DNA from: CAZUGO01 sp964619935
Lineage (GTDB): Bacteria > Planctomycetota > Phycisphaerae > UBA1845 > CAIVHJ01
Length of the DNA: 64,000 nucleotides
NCBI GenBank assembly: GCA_964619935.1
Contig: CAZUGO010000094.1
Location: 1 to 64,000, forward strand
Reading direction: 5' to 3'
Part shown: positions 44,342 through 54,300 of the stretch, one piece after another
Numbering within the stretch: position 1 is the stretch's first letter
Layout: each line of letters starts with the position of its first letter
Program-made: the position numbers and the translations under genes
Notes under the pieces: generated by a model
What the model was told of the DNA's origin: nothing
Databases searched by the model: none
Seen by the model: only the letters and a program-made list of their open reading frames with translations

Positions 44342-46177
44342 ATGAAACCCACGGGCCCTTTCCTGGCGTGCATCGGACTGTGTGTTGCGGCGAACGACCT
44401 GCCCGCCGGAGCCTGTACCAACTTCCTGGTCACTCGCGGGGCCTCGACCGACGGCTGCACCATGATCACCTATGCGGCCGATTCTCATGAGTTATACGGC
44501 GAATTGTATTACACCCCGGCCGGGCGACATCGGCCCGGCGCCCAGGTGGACATTCACGAGTGGGACACCGGCAAGCTCCTGGGGCAGATTCCCCAGGTGC
44601 CGCAGACCTACCGCGTGGTCGGCAACATGAACGAACACCAGGTGGCCATCGGCGAGACCACCTGGGGCGGCCGCCCCGAGCTGCGGGATCCGCAGGGCAT
44701 CATGGACTACGGCAGCCTGATGTACATCGCCCTGCAACGGTCGAAAACCGCCCGCGAAGCCATCGCGGTGATGACCGACCTGGTGGCACGCCATGGGTAC
44801 TACAGTTCCGGCGAATCGATTTCGGTTTCCGATCCGCAGGAAGTGTGGATCCTCGAGATCATCGGCAAGGGGCCCGGGAAGACCGGGGCGGTGTGGGTGG
44901 CCCGAAAGATCCCGGACGGCTACATCAGCGCTCACGCCAATGCCGCCCGCATCCGGCAGTTTCCAATGAATGACCCGGAGCACACGCTGTACGCGGCCGA
45001 CGTCATCTCCTTTGCCCGGGAGGCCGGCTATTTCAGCGGCAGCGACGCCGAGTTCAGCTTCGCCGACACCTACGGCCCACTGGACTACGGCGCCCTGCGA
45101 TTCTGCGATTCGCGGGTGTGGTGTATGTATCACCGGACCGCGCCGTCATTGAATCTGTCCACAGACTGGGTCACCGGGGTCGCCGGGGCCGAGCCGTTGC
45201 CGCTGTGGATCAAGCCGGACCGCAAGCTGTCGGTCCACGACGTCATGGGATTGATGCGCGACCACTTCGAGGGCACCGCACTGGACATGACCCGCGACAT
45301 CGGCGCCGGACCCTACGCGCTGCCCTATCGCTGGCGGCCGCTGACCTGGAAGATCGACGGCGCGGAATACCTCAACGAGCGGGCCGTGTCTACCCAGCAA
45401 ACCGCCTTCTCGTTCGTGACCCAGGCCCGCTCCTGGCTGCCCGACCCCATCGGCGGCGTGTTGTGGTTCGGGGTGGACGACACCTACAGCACGGTCTACG
45501 TCCCGATGTACTGCGGGATCACCCGCGTACCACACGCCTTCGCAGTGGGGACCGGTTCGTTCGATGAGTTCACCTGGGAAGCGGCCTTCTGGGTGTTCAA
45601 CCAGGTCTCCAACTACGCCTACCTGCGCTACCACGATATGATCCAGGACATCCAGAAGGTCCAGTTCGAGTTGGAGGGCGGCTTCATCGCTGATCAACCG
45701 GGTGTCGACCAGGCGGCCCTGGCACTGCATCAACAGGCCCCCCGCCTGGCGGTCGACTACCTGACCGACTATTCAGCGCGGGCCGGCGACCAGACCGTCG
45801 CGCGCTGGCGCCGGTTGGGTGAGCACCTGATCTACAAGTATCTCGACGGCAACGTCAAAGACGCCCTGGGCAACGTCACGCATCCGGGATACCCGGAATC
45901 CTGGTACCGCACGGTGGCCGCCGCCGCCGGTGAGCAATTCAAGATGCACCAGTTGGTCGCTGAACAACAGCGTGCGCAAGCCCAACACGACCACGATGAT
46001 GCCAAGCGCAGCGGGTTGGCCGATGCCATTGTCGCGGTGTTGCAAGCCCGGCAGGTCAGTCTGGATGAAGCCCAGCAGAAGCGCATTCGCATGACGTCCA
46101 ACCTGGCCTTGCTGGAGCGCTGGCTGATCGGGGCTGCCACGGCCCAAACCGCGGCCGAGGTCCTCAGTCACGAGTGA
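44342..46177 (+). CDS. Exported C69-family dipeptidase
   Basis: 611 residues from ATG at 44342 after GAAGGAG. A signal peptide of about 24 residues ends at PAGA, immediately before Cys25 (CTNFLVTRGASTDG). C69 enzymes are N-terminal nucleophile hydrolases whose catalytic Cys is exposed by removing a leader, so signal cleavage itself would activate this one. Conserved elements include MNEHQVAIGETTWGG, YSSGESISVSDPQEVWILE and FCDSRVWCMYHR. The C-terminal 80 residues form a charged helix (AEQQRAQAQHDHDDAK). It would hydrolyse dipeptides in the periplasm or outside the cell. Confidence 0.9.
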   Translation: MKPTGPFLACIGLCVAANDLPAGACTNFLVTRGASTDGCTMITYAADSHELYGELYYTPAGRHRPGAQVDIHEWDTGKLLGQIPQVPQTYRVVGNMNEHQVAIGETTWGGRPELRDPQGIMDYGSLMYIALQRSKTAREAIAVMTDLVARHGYYSSGESISVSDPQEVWILEIIGKGPGKTGAVWVARKIPDGYISAHANAARIRQFPMNDPEHTLYAADVISFAREAGYFSGSDAEFSFADTYGPLDYGALRFCDSRVWCMYHRTAPSLNLSTDWVTGVAGAEPLPLWIKPDRKLSVHDVMGLMRDHFEGTALDMTRDIGAGPYALPYRWRPLTWKIDGAEYLNERAVSTQQTAFSFVTQARSWLPDPIGGVLWFGVDDTYSTVYVPMYCGITRVPHAFAVGTGSFDEFTWEAAFWVFNQVSNYAYLRYHDMIQDIQKVQFELEGGFIADQPGVDQAALALHQQAPRLAVDYLTDYSARAGDQTVARWRRLGEHLIYKYLDGNVKDALGNVTHPGYPESWYRTVAAAAGEQFKMHQLVAEQQRAQAQHDHDDAKRSGLADAIVAVLQARQVSLDEAQQKRIRMTSNLALLERWLIGAATAQTAAEVLSHE

Positions 46178-46447
46178 CGCCCCCCTCACCGGCCGCCGCC
46201 GATTGGACGAGTCCGAGAACAATTGCGCCCCGTGGAGCAAGTCGCCAGGACCCCGCCAACGCGGGTCGGCACCCCCTTGTACGTCCGCGACCAGACCCAG
46301 GTCATCCCCTTGGATCTCGGTGCCGACCGGCCGATGGACTGAACGACCGCCGCCGATTGCACCCGACCTCGTCTGCGCGCCGGCACGGGGACCGGCCTGG
46401 GTTGCCGGCCCCAGCGAGGTACTGCGTTGCTGCGCGGCAGTCCTTGT

Positions 46448-47112
46448 CTACGATGCCTTGCGGATCTCGATCCAGGTCTTGTTGAGGGTCAGCGGTTCGG
46501 TGGGTCGGCCCTGGGTGCTGCCGGCGGCCTCCAACTGCCGAACCACGTCCTGGCCCTCGGCGACCTCTCCGAAAATGGTGTGCCGGCCGTTGAGATGCGG
46601 CGTTTCGCTGAACGTAATGAAGAACTGGCTGCCGTCGGTCCCGGCGCCGGCGTTGGCCATGCTCAACAGGAACGGACGATCGTGCTTGACATCGTCGGAA
46701 TACTCACCGGCGTACTTGTAGCCGGGCCCGCCGCTTCCGGTGCCCAGCGGGCAGCCACCCTGGGCCATGAATCGGGTGATCACCCGGTGAAAGCTCAGGC
46801 CGTCATAAAAGCCCAGACGGGACAGATACAGCGTGCTGGACACGTGCATCGGCGCGACCGCGGGCATCAGCTTGATCTTGATTCTTCCCTTGTTCGTGTC
46901 GAGGATCCAGAAGTAGTCGACCTCGGCGGTGAAGGTGACCTGGGCGGCTGGGGCAGGTGCGTTTTCCAATCGTCGGATCCGGTGTCGATGGCACCAGCAG
47001 ACTTCTGGGTGGTGATGAAGGCATCCATGGCGACCACCGCCGGATCCTTGGCGGCGTCGCCGGGCTGACCGCCGCAGGCCAACAACAATGTCATTCCAAT
47101 GGCGAGATTCAT
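46448..47112 (-). pseudogene. Lipoprotein cyclophilin-type peptidyl-prolyl isomerase with a frameshift
   Basis: From ATG at 47112 (CAGGAG upstream) the frame gives a lipoprotein signal (MTLLLAC) and WKTHLPQPP. A one-base shift at about 46942-46944, within a GGG on the plus strand, then brings in QVTFTAEVDYFWILDTN and the whole cyclophilin domain. The active-site segments are intact: FHRVITRFMAQGGCPLG, SMANAGAGTDGSQFFITF, and GRHTIFGEV. The enzyme would speed prolyl isomerisation in exported proteins. The single-base defect could be a sequencing or assembly error; if real, the gene is broken after about 56 codons. Confidence 0.8.
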
Positions 47113-47293
47113 GGTGGTGCACTCCTGAAAGGTTCCTGAACGATCGAGGCCAGACGGGCGCGTCGCCCACAAGACGAGGCATTATAGGCCCTAGGCGGTT
47201 CCCCGCCATAGGCCCTCCGGCCACCGATGTTGATGGCCGGCAAGGCGGGAAGGACCGGCCCGGCCGGTTCCGGGTGGTCCAGGGCCGGCGAAA

Positions 47294-47337
47294 ATAACCC
47301 ACAAAAAGCTACTGTACATCTTCTGTTTGTGGGTTAT
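47294..47337. promoter_or_regulatory. Perfect 12-bp inverted repeat overlapping the RRM-gene promoter
   Basis: The arms ATAACCCACAAA (47294-47305) and TTTGTGGGTTAT (47326-47337) are exact complements, separated by 20 bases. The right arm runs into the -10 box at 47335-47340 and the -35 lies in the loop. This is a classic arrangement for a repressor operator or for DNA that can extrude a cruciform. It lies upstream of the probable transcription start, so it is not an mRNA hairpin of that gene. Confidence 0.75.
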
Positions 47338-47340
47338 AAT
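47313..47340 (+). promoter_or_regulatory. Promoter for the RRM RNA-binding protein gene
   Basis: TGTACA (47313-47318), a 16-base spacer and a perfect TATAAT (47335-47340). It would produce a leader of about 165 bases before the ATG at 47513. Long leaders are usual for cold-inducible RNA-binding protein genes, which is suggestive only. Confidence 0.6.
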
Positions 47341-47512
47341 TTCGGCGGTCGAATCGCAGAGCCAGGCCTCGGAAGTGGCACCTTGTCATGCAAGTCCCGC
47401 ATCGTATCGCCTAGATCGCCTTTCTACCTTCTTGGCCGGAATCACGGTCACTTTCAATTGTGATCCTGAAAGTAAAGCAATGGGTCACGACATTACGACA
47501 GGAGTGAAGAAG

Positions 47513-47818
47513 ATGGGTAAGAAGTTGTATGTCGGGAACCTCTCGTATGACGTGAGCAGTTCCGATCTGGAACAGCTGTTCTCGGCGCACGGCACTGTGG
47601 AGAGCGCGCAGGTCATCGAAGACCGCGCCACCGGCAGGAGCAAAGGTTTTGGCTTCGTGGAGATGGGTTCTGATAACGAAGCCCAACAGGCGATCAGTGC
47701 CCTCAACGGGCAGGAGCACGGCGGACGGGCCCTGACAGTCAACGAAGCCAAGCCGCGCGAACCGCGCAGCGGTGGTGGCTACGGCGGTGGTGGTGGCCGC
47801 GGCGGCTACGGTCGCTAG
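47513..47818 (+). CDS. RRM-domain RNA-binding protein (Rbp/glycine-rich type)
   Basis: 101 residues from ATG at 47513, with AGGAG eight bases upstream; this start places KKLYVGNL at the front as in all small bacterial RRM proteins. RNP2 is LYVGNL (5-10) and RNP1 is KGFGFVEM (44-51), both with the aromatic residues that stack on RNA bases. A short Gly/Arg tail (GGGYGGGGGRGGYGR) follows. These proteins bind single-stranded RNA and are often cold-induced in cyanobacteria and other bacteria. It is monocistronic, ending before the hairpin at 47933. Confidence 0.95.
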   Translation: MGKKLYVGNLSYDVSSSDLEQLFSAHGTVESAQVIEDRATGRSKGFGFVEMGSDNEAQQAISALNGQEHGGRALTVNEAKPREPRSGGGYGGGGGRGGYGR

Positions 47819-47932
47819 GCGGGCGGCAAGGGCCCTAATCGGCCGGCAGCGCACCCCGCCCAGACGGGATCGCAACGAGCGAAATCGCCTGCGATCCTGC
47901 AAGGCTTCTCGAAAACAAACCGATCGTTGCGG

Positions 47933-47950
47933 CCGGGGCTTCGGCCCCGG
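47933..47950. terminator. UUCG-loop hairpin between convergent genes
   Basis: A perfect 7-bp GC stem (CCGGGGC/GCCCCGG) encloses the very stable TTCG tetraloop. It sits between the plus-strand RRM gene and the minus-strand HEAT-repeat gene, where a bidirectional transcription stop is expected. No T-tract follows on either strand. Confidence 0.55.
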
Positions 47951-47999
47951 ACCGCATTCGGTCTGCGCACAGCACTGAGTTCATTCACCGGCGGTTGGG

Positions 48000-48737
48000 T
48001 TACGGCTGAAACCGCTTGAGTGCGTTCTGGGCGGTTTCCTTAATCCGCGGATTGGGATCCTCCGCGGCGGCCTTCAGCGCAGGAATCGCCCGCTCATCTC
48101 CGATCATGCCCAGGGCGATCAGGGCCCCCATGCGGGCCATGACATCCGGGTCGCTGACTTGGGCAATCAACTTCGGGGTCGCCGCGGCGGCATCTGGACC
48201 GATGCGGCTGAGGGCTCGCGCCGCGTTCATGCGGACGTTGGCATCCGGGTCATCGAGGGCGTCGATCAGCGGTGGGACGGCCCCCTTGCCCATCAGGGTC
48301 AAGCCGAAGGCCGCCCGGTTTCGGACCGCCGGATCTTCGTCCCTGAGGGTCTCCACCAAGAACGGAATGGCGGCGGCGGCAGCCGGCCCCAGGTTGCCGA
48401 GTGCTTCAGCCGAATTGTTTCGAACCGTGGGGTCCGGATCCGCGAGGCCTTCGATCAAGCGATCGATGCGGGCCGGGTCGGGCGGCGGTTCGTTCGCCGC
48501 TGGCGCCCGGCCGGCCGGCTCGGCACTCGGGGCGACCGGCGGCACGACCACCGGCTTGGGTGCTGATTCCGGTTTGGGGGCCGCCGCTGCCGGCTTGGGG
48601 TGCTCGGCCGGCGGCTTGGGCGTGGTCGCGGCCGGGGTTGGCGGCCCCGACGGTTTCTGGGAGGCCTCCTTCTTCGATTCGCAGCCCACCGCCACGGCCA
48701 GGATCCCGGTGAGCAGAAGCTTGGTTGCATGCCGCAC
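48000..48737 (-). CDS. HEAT/PBS-lyase-repeat lipoprotein
   Basis: 245 residues. GTG at 48737 is chosen because GAGGAGG lies about six bases before it and it opens a clean signal (RHATKLLLTGILAVAVGC, lipobox AVGC); longer starts exist at 48764 and 48755. A Pro/Ala/Lys-rich linker (about 22-85) leads to about five HEAT-like repeats of 30-34 residues (for example DPTVRNNSAEALGNLG and DPDANVRMNAARALSRIG). Such solenoids bind partner proteins, and the linker suggests reach across the periplasm. The partner is unknown. It is convergent with the RRM gene. Confidence 0.88.
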   Translation of the reverse strand: MRHATKLLLTGILAVAVGCESKKEASQKPSGPPTPAATTPKPPAEHPKPAAAAPKPESAPKPVVVPPVAPSAEPAGRAPAANEPPPDPARIDRLIEGLADPDPTVRNNSAEALGNLGPAAAAAIPFLVETLRDEDPAVRNRAAFGLTLMGKGAVPPLIDALDDPDANVRMNAARALSRIGPDAAAATPKLIAQVSDPDVMARMGALIALGMIGDERAIPALKAAAEDPNPRIKETAQNALKRFQP

Positions 48738-48880
48738 GATCCACCTCCTCAGCATCAGCGTCACTAGCGCAATACTTACAGACTTCGGCCTGCTTCATGT
48801 TAGCAGCAACCCGCAGCGGCTGCATCCTGCGAAGGCCACCCCGGCCGCCGGAAACGGCGAATGGTTCTGACGGCGGGAAG

Positions 48881-50740
48881 CTACGACGGGGTCCGACCGT
48901 GAGCGTGCCGGGGCTGCGACACGCCCAACTGCACCAAAGGCGGCGGCGTGCCGGGCACGGCATGGCTGGCGCCCGTTCCGGACGGGCTGCGCATGGCGAT
49001 CGGGCTGGCCGGCACCGCGGTGCGGCGTTGGATGTTGCCGCGCATCAGGCGCAGGGCCCACCCCAGGGTATTGCGGATGGTCTTGCCCAGGGCCCACATC
49101 CCGCGCGCTTGGACTCCGGCATCCATCAGGTACAGCCGGCTCACCGGTCGCACCAGGGCGATCACGAATCGTACCGGATTGTAGAAGTACAAGTAGGCGA
49201 TCATGATGTTGAACTGCTTCTTCCACGGCTGTGGATGCTTGGACGCCACCACGTAGTTGGCATCCAGCATGTGCGGCTCGACCGTTCGCCCCGCGACGCG
49301 TTCGTAGACCAGCCCTTCGGTAAAGCACTGTTCATAGAGCTTCGATCCGGTGGCCGGCGACATCATCAGCACCTGGAGCGAGCAGGCCCCGGAACGCCGC
49401 AGCAAACCGACCTGGTTCAGTAGCCCGTAGGGACTGCCCCGGGTGTACAGCGGCTGATCGTCGTGATGCATCATCATCGGCATCGGGGCAATGCTGTGCT
49501 CCTTGAGCAGGGCAAACGCCTCGGAGGTCTTGTCGACGCTCTGGCCTTTCTTGATCAGCGTGGCGGTCAGGTCCTCGACTCCCAGCCACAGGGCCCGCAC
49601 ACCGGCATTGCGAATGACCGCCAGGTGCTCGCGGAGCTGCAGGGTATCGTGGACGGTAACCTCAGTGCCCCAGCGCGCCTTGCTGCGCAACTTGATGCCG
49701 TCGAACTCGGCCCGCGCCAGAGTCTCGACGATGTCCAACGTGCGGGCCTTGTCATTGAAGAAGTTGTCGTCAGATCCGAAGAAGTGCCGAATCCCGTACT
49801 CGCGGTACAATCGGTACATCTCGTCGGCAATCCGGGCACCGCTCTTGACTCGATGCTGCCGTTGGTTGTAGGCCGGAATCGGGCAATAGGCACAGGCGAA
49901 CTTGCAGCCGAAGGTCAACACCAGCGAGCCGATCCGCGAATGACGGCGAACCTGGTCGGCCGGCAGGGCCCGCCATCCCAAGGTCGTTTCATGGCTCGGC
50001 GGTTCCAGCAGCTGGTAGCCCAGCACCGGGTGGGGCAGTTCGTCCAGATCGCCGACCAGCCGCTGAATGCCGGTATCGACCAGTTCCTCGACGGTGCCGT
50101 CCGCGGCGACGCTGGGATACACCAGCCCGGGAATCTCGTCGAGCATGCCGCTGTTGCGGGCTCGGATAAAGGTGGTTCGCAGGGTATCGCCGCGCGAGTG
50201 GATCGACAGCAGCAGTTCCAACAGGCTCAGCAGCACGGTCTCTTCGCCGGTGATCGCCACGTCGGCCGACACCGGGTTGCCCGGCTCCGTGCTGAACACG
50301 TCCCAGGGTTCGTAGATGACCTTGGGACCGCCGGCAATGATCAGCGGGCGGTGGGCCGGATCGATGCGGCAGGCGTCGCGGATCATGGCGGCACATCGGG
50401 CGGCGTGGATCTGCATGCTCGACACCATGAAGATATCGGGAATGCGGCCGTCCAGACGCATCTGCGCAGGTCGAAATCGGCGGTTCCACTGCTGCAGCAC
50501 AATGCGCGTCTTGGGAAACCCCGCGTCCAACATCGCCGAGCCGATCGCGCGCACGCCAGCCGGTGCCATCTGCAAATCCGCGAAGTCAAACGGCAGCATC
50601 CGCGTGCGATGGTCGAAGGCACAGGCGATCACGGTGGTGAGATCGTGATGGCGAGCCAGCAGGCGCAGCCGTTTGCGCAGGCTGAGCAACTCACCCGGTT
50701 TGAGAAGCTCATCTCCACGGTTGCGGCGCGGCAGTTCCAT
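48881..50740 (-). CDS. B12-binding radical SAM protein
   Basis: 619 residues from ATG at 50740 (MELPRRNRGDELLKPGEL). The N-terminal third looks like a cobalamin-binding domain (FMVSSMQIHAARCAAMIRD, IIAGGPKVIYEPWDVF). The radical SAM core carries CKFACAYC near 278-286, i.e. CxxxCxxC for the 4Fe-4S cluster, followed by FFGSDDNFFND and GVEDLTATLIKKGQS. The C-terminal 120 residues include a hydrophobic segment and a Pro-rich end. Members methylate or rearrange lipids, tetrapyrroles or natural products; no nearby pathway identifies the substrate. It is transcribed alone from the minus strand. Confidence 0.88.
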   Translation of the reverse strand: MELPRRNRGDELLKPGELLSLRKRLRLLARHHDLTTVIACAFDHRTRMLPFDFADLQMAPAGVRAIGSAMLDAGFPKTRIVLQQWNRRFRPAQMRLDGRIPDIFMVSSMQIHAARCAAMIRDACRIDPAHRPLIIAGGPKVIYEPWDVFSTEPGNPVSADVAITGEETVLLSLLELLLSIHSRGDTLRTTFIRARNSGMLDEIPGLVYPSVAADGTVEELVDTGIQRLVGDLDELPHPVLGYQLLEPPSHETTLGWRALPADQVRRHSRIGSLVLTFGCKFACAYCPIPAYNQRQHRVKSGARIADEMYRLYREYGIRHFFGSDDNFFNDKARTLDIVETLARAEFDGIKLRSKARWGTEVTVHDTLQLREHLAVIRNAGVRALWLGVEDLTATLIKKGQSVDKTSEAFALLKEHSIAPMPMMMHHDDQPLYTRGSPYGLLNQVGLLRRSGACSLQVLMMSPATGSKLYEQCFTEGLVYERVAGRTVEPHMLDANYVVASKHPQPWKKQFNIMIAYLYFYNPVRFVIALVRPVSRLYLMDAGVQARGMWALGKTIRNTLGWALRLMRGNIQRRTAVPASPIAMRSPSGTGASHAVPGTPPPLVQLGVSQPRHAHGRTPS

Positions 50741-51348
50741 TGCGGATGCTCCACATAGGCTCGGCGGACCCGGCCGTGCTCCGACCATGACCTAGGCCGG
50801 CAACGGGACAAGCCAATGATTCTAACCTGATTCTGTTGCCCATCAAGGATGGACCCCAAGCGGCACAGACCATTCTTGTTGCTAACAAATCGCTTGGAAT
50901 TCGCTGCGATCGTCGACTGTATGGGCTCTGTCAGATTATTTCATAAATACATATCATATTGTGGGTTACGATTCAAGATACCTGTGGCATTACTGATCAG
51001 CTATGGATTTTGTCAAGTTCAGTCCGGATTCCGGCGGGATCCCCTAGTGGCGTGGGGTTGATGCCACCCTTGCCGGTTCGTGCCCTCGAGCACATATGGG
51101 TCTGCCGAACGTTCTAGCGGTACGGTGCCGTGCCTCGGCGCGGTAAGCGTTGGGAGCCTGCGCGGTAAGGGCTGGACGCCGGCGCGGTACGCAACGGCCG
51201 CCGGCGCAGCAGGCGCCGGGGGACAACACCCCGGGTGTTTGGTCTGCACACCGTGCGGTCAAGACCTCAGGCCTCTGCGGACGGCGCCGCAAACCCGCTC
51301 CAGGTGACTTCCAACGTCAGCGAACCCAGCACTCACCGCACGGGTCAC
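50741..51348. other. Intergenic region with an A/T-rich pocket
   Basis: About 600 bases with no recognised gene. At 50935-50985 an A/T-rich stretch contains TTGTGGGTTA (50959-50968), the same decamer as in the right arm of the inverted repeat upstream of the RRM gene. The rest is GC-rich, with three or four spaced GCGGTA motifs at 51115-51190. Confidence 0.45.
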
Positions 51349-54300
51349 CTACTCGCAAGCACCCCAGGCGCCCAGCAGCATCGCCAGATCGGCGGCGTCC
51401 ACGAGGTTGTCGCCGTTGAGGTCGGCCGGGCAACCGGGGCAGACGCCCCAGGCGCCCAGCAGCATCGCCAAGTCACCGGCGTCCACGGTGTTGTTGCCGG
51501 TCAGATCACCCGGGCAGCCCACCTCGGTGCAGTCCAGCACCGCCAGCCGCACGCCATCGACGCCGGCCTCCACCACCGAACCAGGCTCGGTATCCTCGGC
51601 GACAAAGCGCACCCGGAACTGATCGTTGGGCGTGAACCCGGCCACGTCATTCAGGATGAACTGCTTGTCGAACCAGCCGCCGGACACCTCTGGGCCTGCG
51701 GGGCCCACACTCTCCAAGGTCGCCCATGACTGACCCCCGTCGTCGGAGATCTGGACCACAAACACGTCGGTGAAGGGTGCGGCGCCGAAGCTGTTGTGGA
51801 ACCAGCGGTCGTAAGACAGCAAGGCCGTGCCGCCGGAGGCATCCATGACCGGCGAGGTCAGCGTCGTGGAACCTCCGTCCACATCGCTGTTCTCATCGAC
51901 ATTGTCGGTCAGGTAACACTGTCCCGACCCATCGGCATCCGCTGCGGGATCGCCGCGATCGCCGCCGCCGACCGGGGCGCCGCGGTCCCAGGGGCCGTCG
52001 GTCAGGCCGGGGCTGTTGACCACCGTCCAGCCGCTGTCCGCTTCAAAGTGGTCCTCGAAGTCGACGGTCAGGGTCCCCACCAAGGCGGTGTGCACGCTGC
52101 TCGGCGCGCCGGTCGGGTGGGTCCGCACTGACCCGCCGTCGCCCTCGGCGCTGATGTAGTACTCCGGCGCGGCGGCACAGTTGGGCGGCGGCGGCAGCGT
52201 GGCCTCAAACGAATCTCCCCCCATCGGGGTCAGCGGCGCGGTCAAGAACGTACCGCCGTCGTACCGATAGTGCAAGGTCGCGGTGCCGGGCTCGTACACC
52301 TCGTTGCCGGCCTCGATCAACACGGGAAACGCGGACCCGCCGCCCAGCGGCAGATTCTCCGGCAGGCCGTCGGGCAGACTGATCAGCAAAGGAATGGTCC
52401 CGCAGACCGGCCCGGTGATATTGAGCGTGAAGTTGCCGACCGCGCCCTGCCACCCGGTGACCCGCACCAGGTACGTATTGCCGGCAACCACATTGAGCGT
52501 GACTTCAGACGGCCCGCCGCCGGCACAGGAGTCATCGTCGCACGCCAGGTTGTTGCCGACACCGCCGGGGCATCCGCTGTGGACCGACAGCACCGAGTCA
52601 TAGCCGGTATTGCCGCACAGTGAGAAGGTCGCCAGACCATCGCTGCTCGGGGTGTAGGTGTACCAGACGTCGGGCGAACCGCCGCTGTCGCCGCAGGTGG
52701 CATTGCCGTCGGTGGTGGCACTGAAGGTCTGACCGCTGACCGGGCCGTCGCAGGCTTCGATGGCATTGCTGCAGTTGTCGTTGTCCGGAGCGGGCAGCGG
52801 CACCATGCTGTGCGGTTCGAAGCCGGCGGTGATTTCGGGCGAATGCGGCGTCCCGTTGCCGAGATCGGCATCATCGTCATCGAGGGTCAGCCAATCGATG
52901 TAAATCTGCGGGGTGATCGTCGAACCGTTGTGCAGCAGGATGCTGTTGACCGCGAGGTTCTGTAGGATCTCGAGATAATCGGCCGGTTCGGTGACCACCA
53001 GCTCATTGCGGGTATCCCAGACGCAGCCCGAGATCAGGTTGCCGCAGGCGTGCGACGAGCCGGTGCATGGATACTGGACGTCATTGTCGGCCGAGCGCAG
53101 CGAGCCCACGCAGTCGCCGATGTCAAAGCCCTGGCCCAATCTGGGGTCGTCCAGAATCACCACGCTCATGACGTCGCCGGTGCCCTCGCCGAACTGACCC
53201 TGGCCGCTGCCGGCCGCGTTCACCAGGTGATGACCGTATTCGTGGTAGACCACGCTGGACCAGGCGGTGTTCGGCGCACCGCCGCCTTCCTGGCAGAAGT
53301 TGATCGACGGCACGGTATCATCGTACCAGGCATTCGCCGGGCAGACGAAGTCGGTGCGGTTGACCACCACCTCGAATTCCTGATCTTGCAGCGTCGGGTA
53401 CGCCGGATTGTGCGAGATGACCATGTCACGGACGACGTTGGACTCGATGTAGGCGTTCACCTCCGCCCGGCGCAGCGGGTCGCTGTTGTCGGCGTTGTGC
53501 AGGAAGTCGGCCGGTCCCGGCGGGGTGACCCTCTGGGACAAGGCGGCGTCGCTGCCGGCGGCATTGAACACCTGGAACCACTCCCCGCGGACGGCCGAAT
53601 CCACCATGACCGCGGCACTGCCCAGGTTCGAGATGATGAAGTTGCCGTCGACATCGGCGAAGGCCACCGAGCCGCCGATGTTGACGCGGGCGTAGGGCAT
53701 GGGCTTGACCACTTCGGCAGCGCACTGTTCCGCGCCGCCGCCCGGCGTGGCCAGGGCGCTGACGGTGCCGGCCACGTCGATCTCGTGAATGTGGCTGTCG
53801 CGCTGCAGCACGGTCCCGTCGCTCAGGTCGGTCACATAGCGCCATTTCTGATCGGACGGTTGGTTGGGAGCAAAGTTGTCCGCGGAAAACGTCAAGGCTA
53901 CCCGCGGCTGGGTCTTGGGACCGTCGCCCGCCCAGATCACCACTTGCGGCTGGGTGAAGTGCACCAGGCTGGGCGCTGCCGCCCAGACCGCCTGCTTGGC
54001 GGCTGCGAACCGTCCCTGCACGAACTCGCCGCGGCCCAGTTGGTTCAGCAGATTGTCCTCGACGGCGAAACCGCCGAGATCGCGCAAACCGGAGGTCACC
54101 AGCACCAGCGGGTAGCCCGGCTCGTTCCGCACCAGCAGGCGGATATCGGAATCCAGCACCGGCAGCCCGTTGCGATACTGACTGTAATACACCAGCGTGA
54201 ACTTGTAGGTGGCGGTCTGGCGGTCGAACATCACGCCTTGGGTGTGCCGTCGGTCGGCCAGGAAGCTGGCCGGCCGCAGGTCGGCGGGATCAACGTTCCA

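Noticed and set aside
51115..51190. GCGGTA-spaced motifs as a repeat array
   Set aside because: Spacing is irregular and the shared core is only six bases, which is easily reached by chance in GC-rich DNA.
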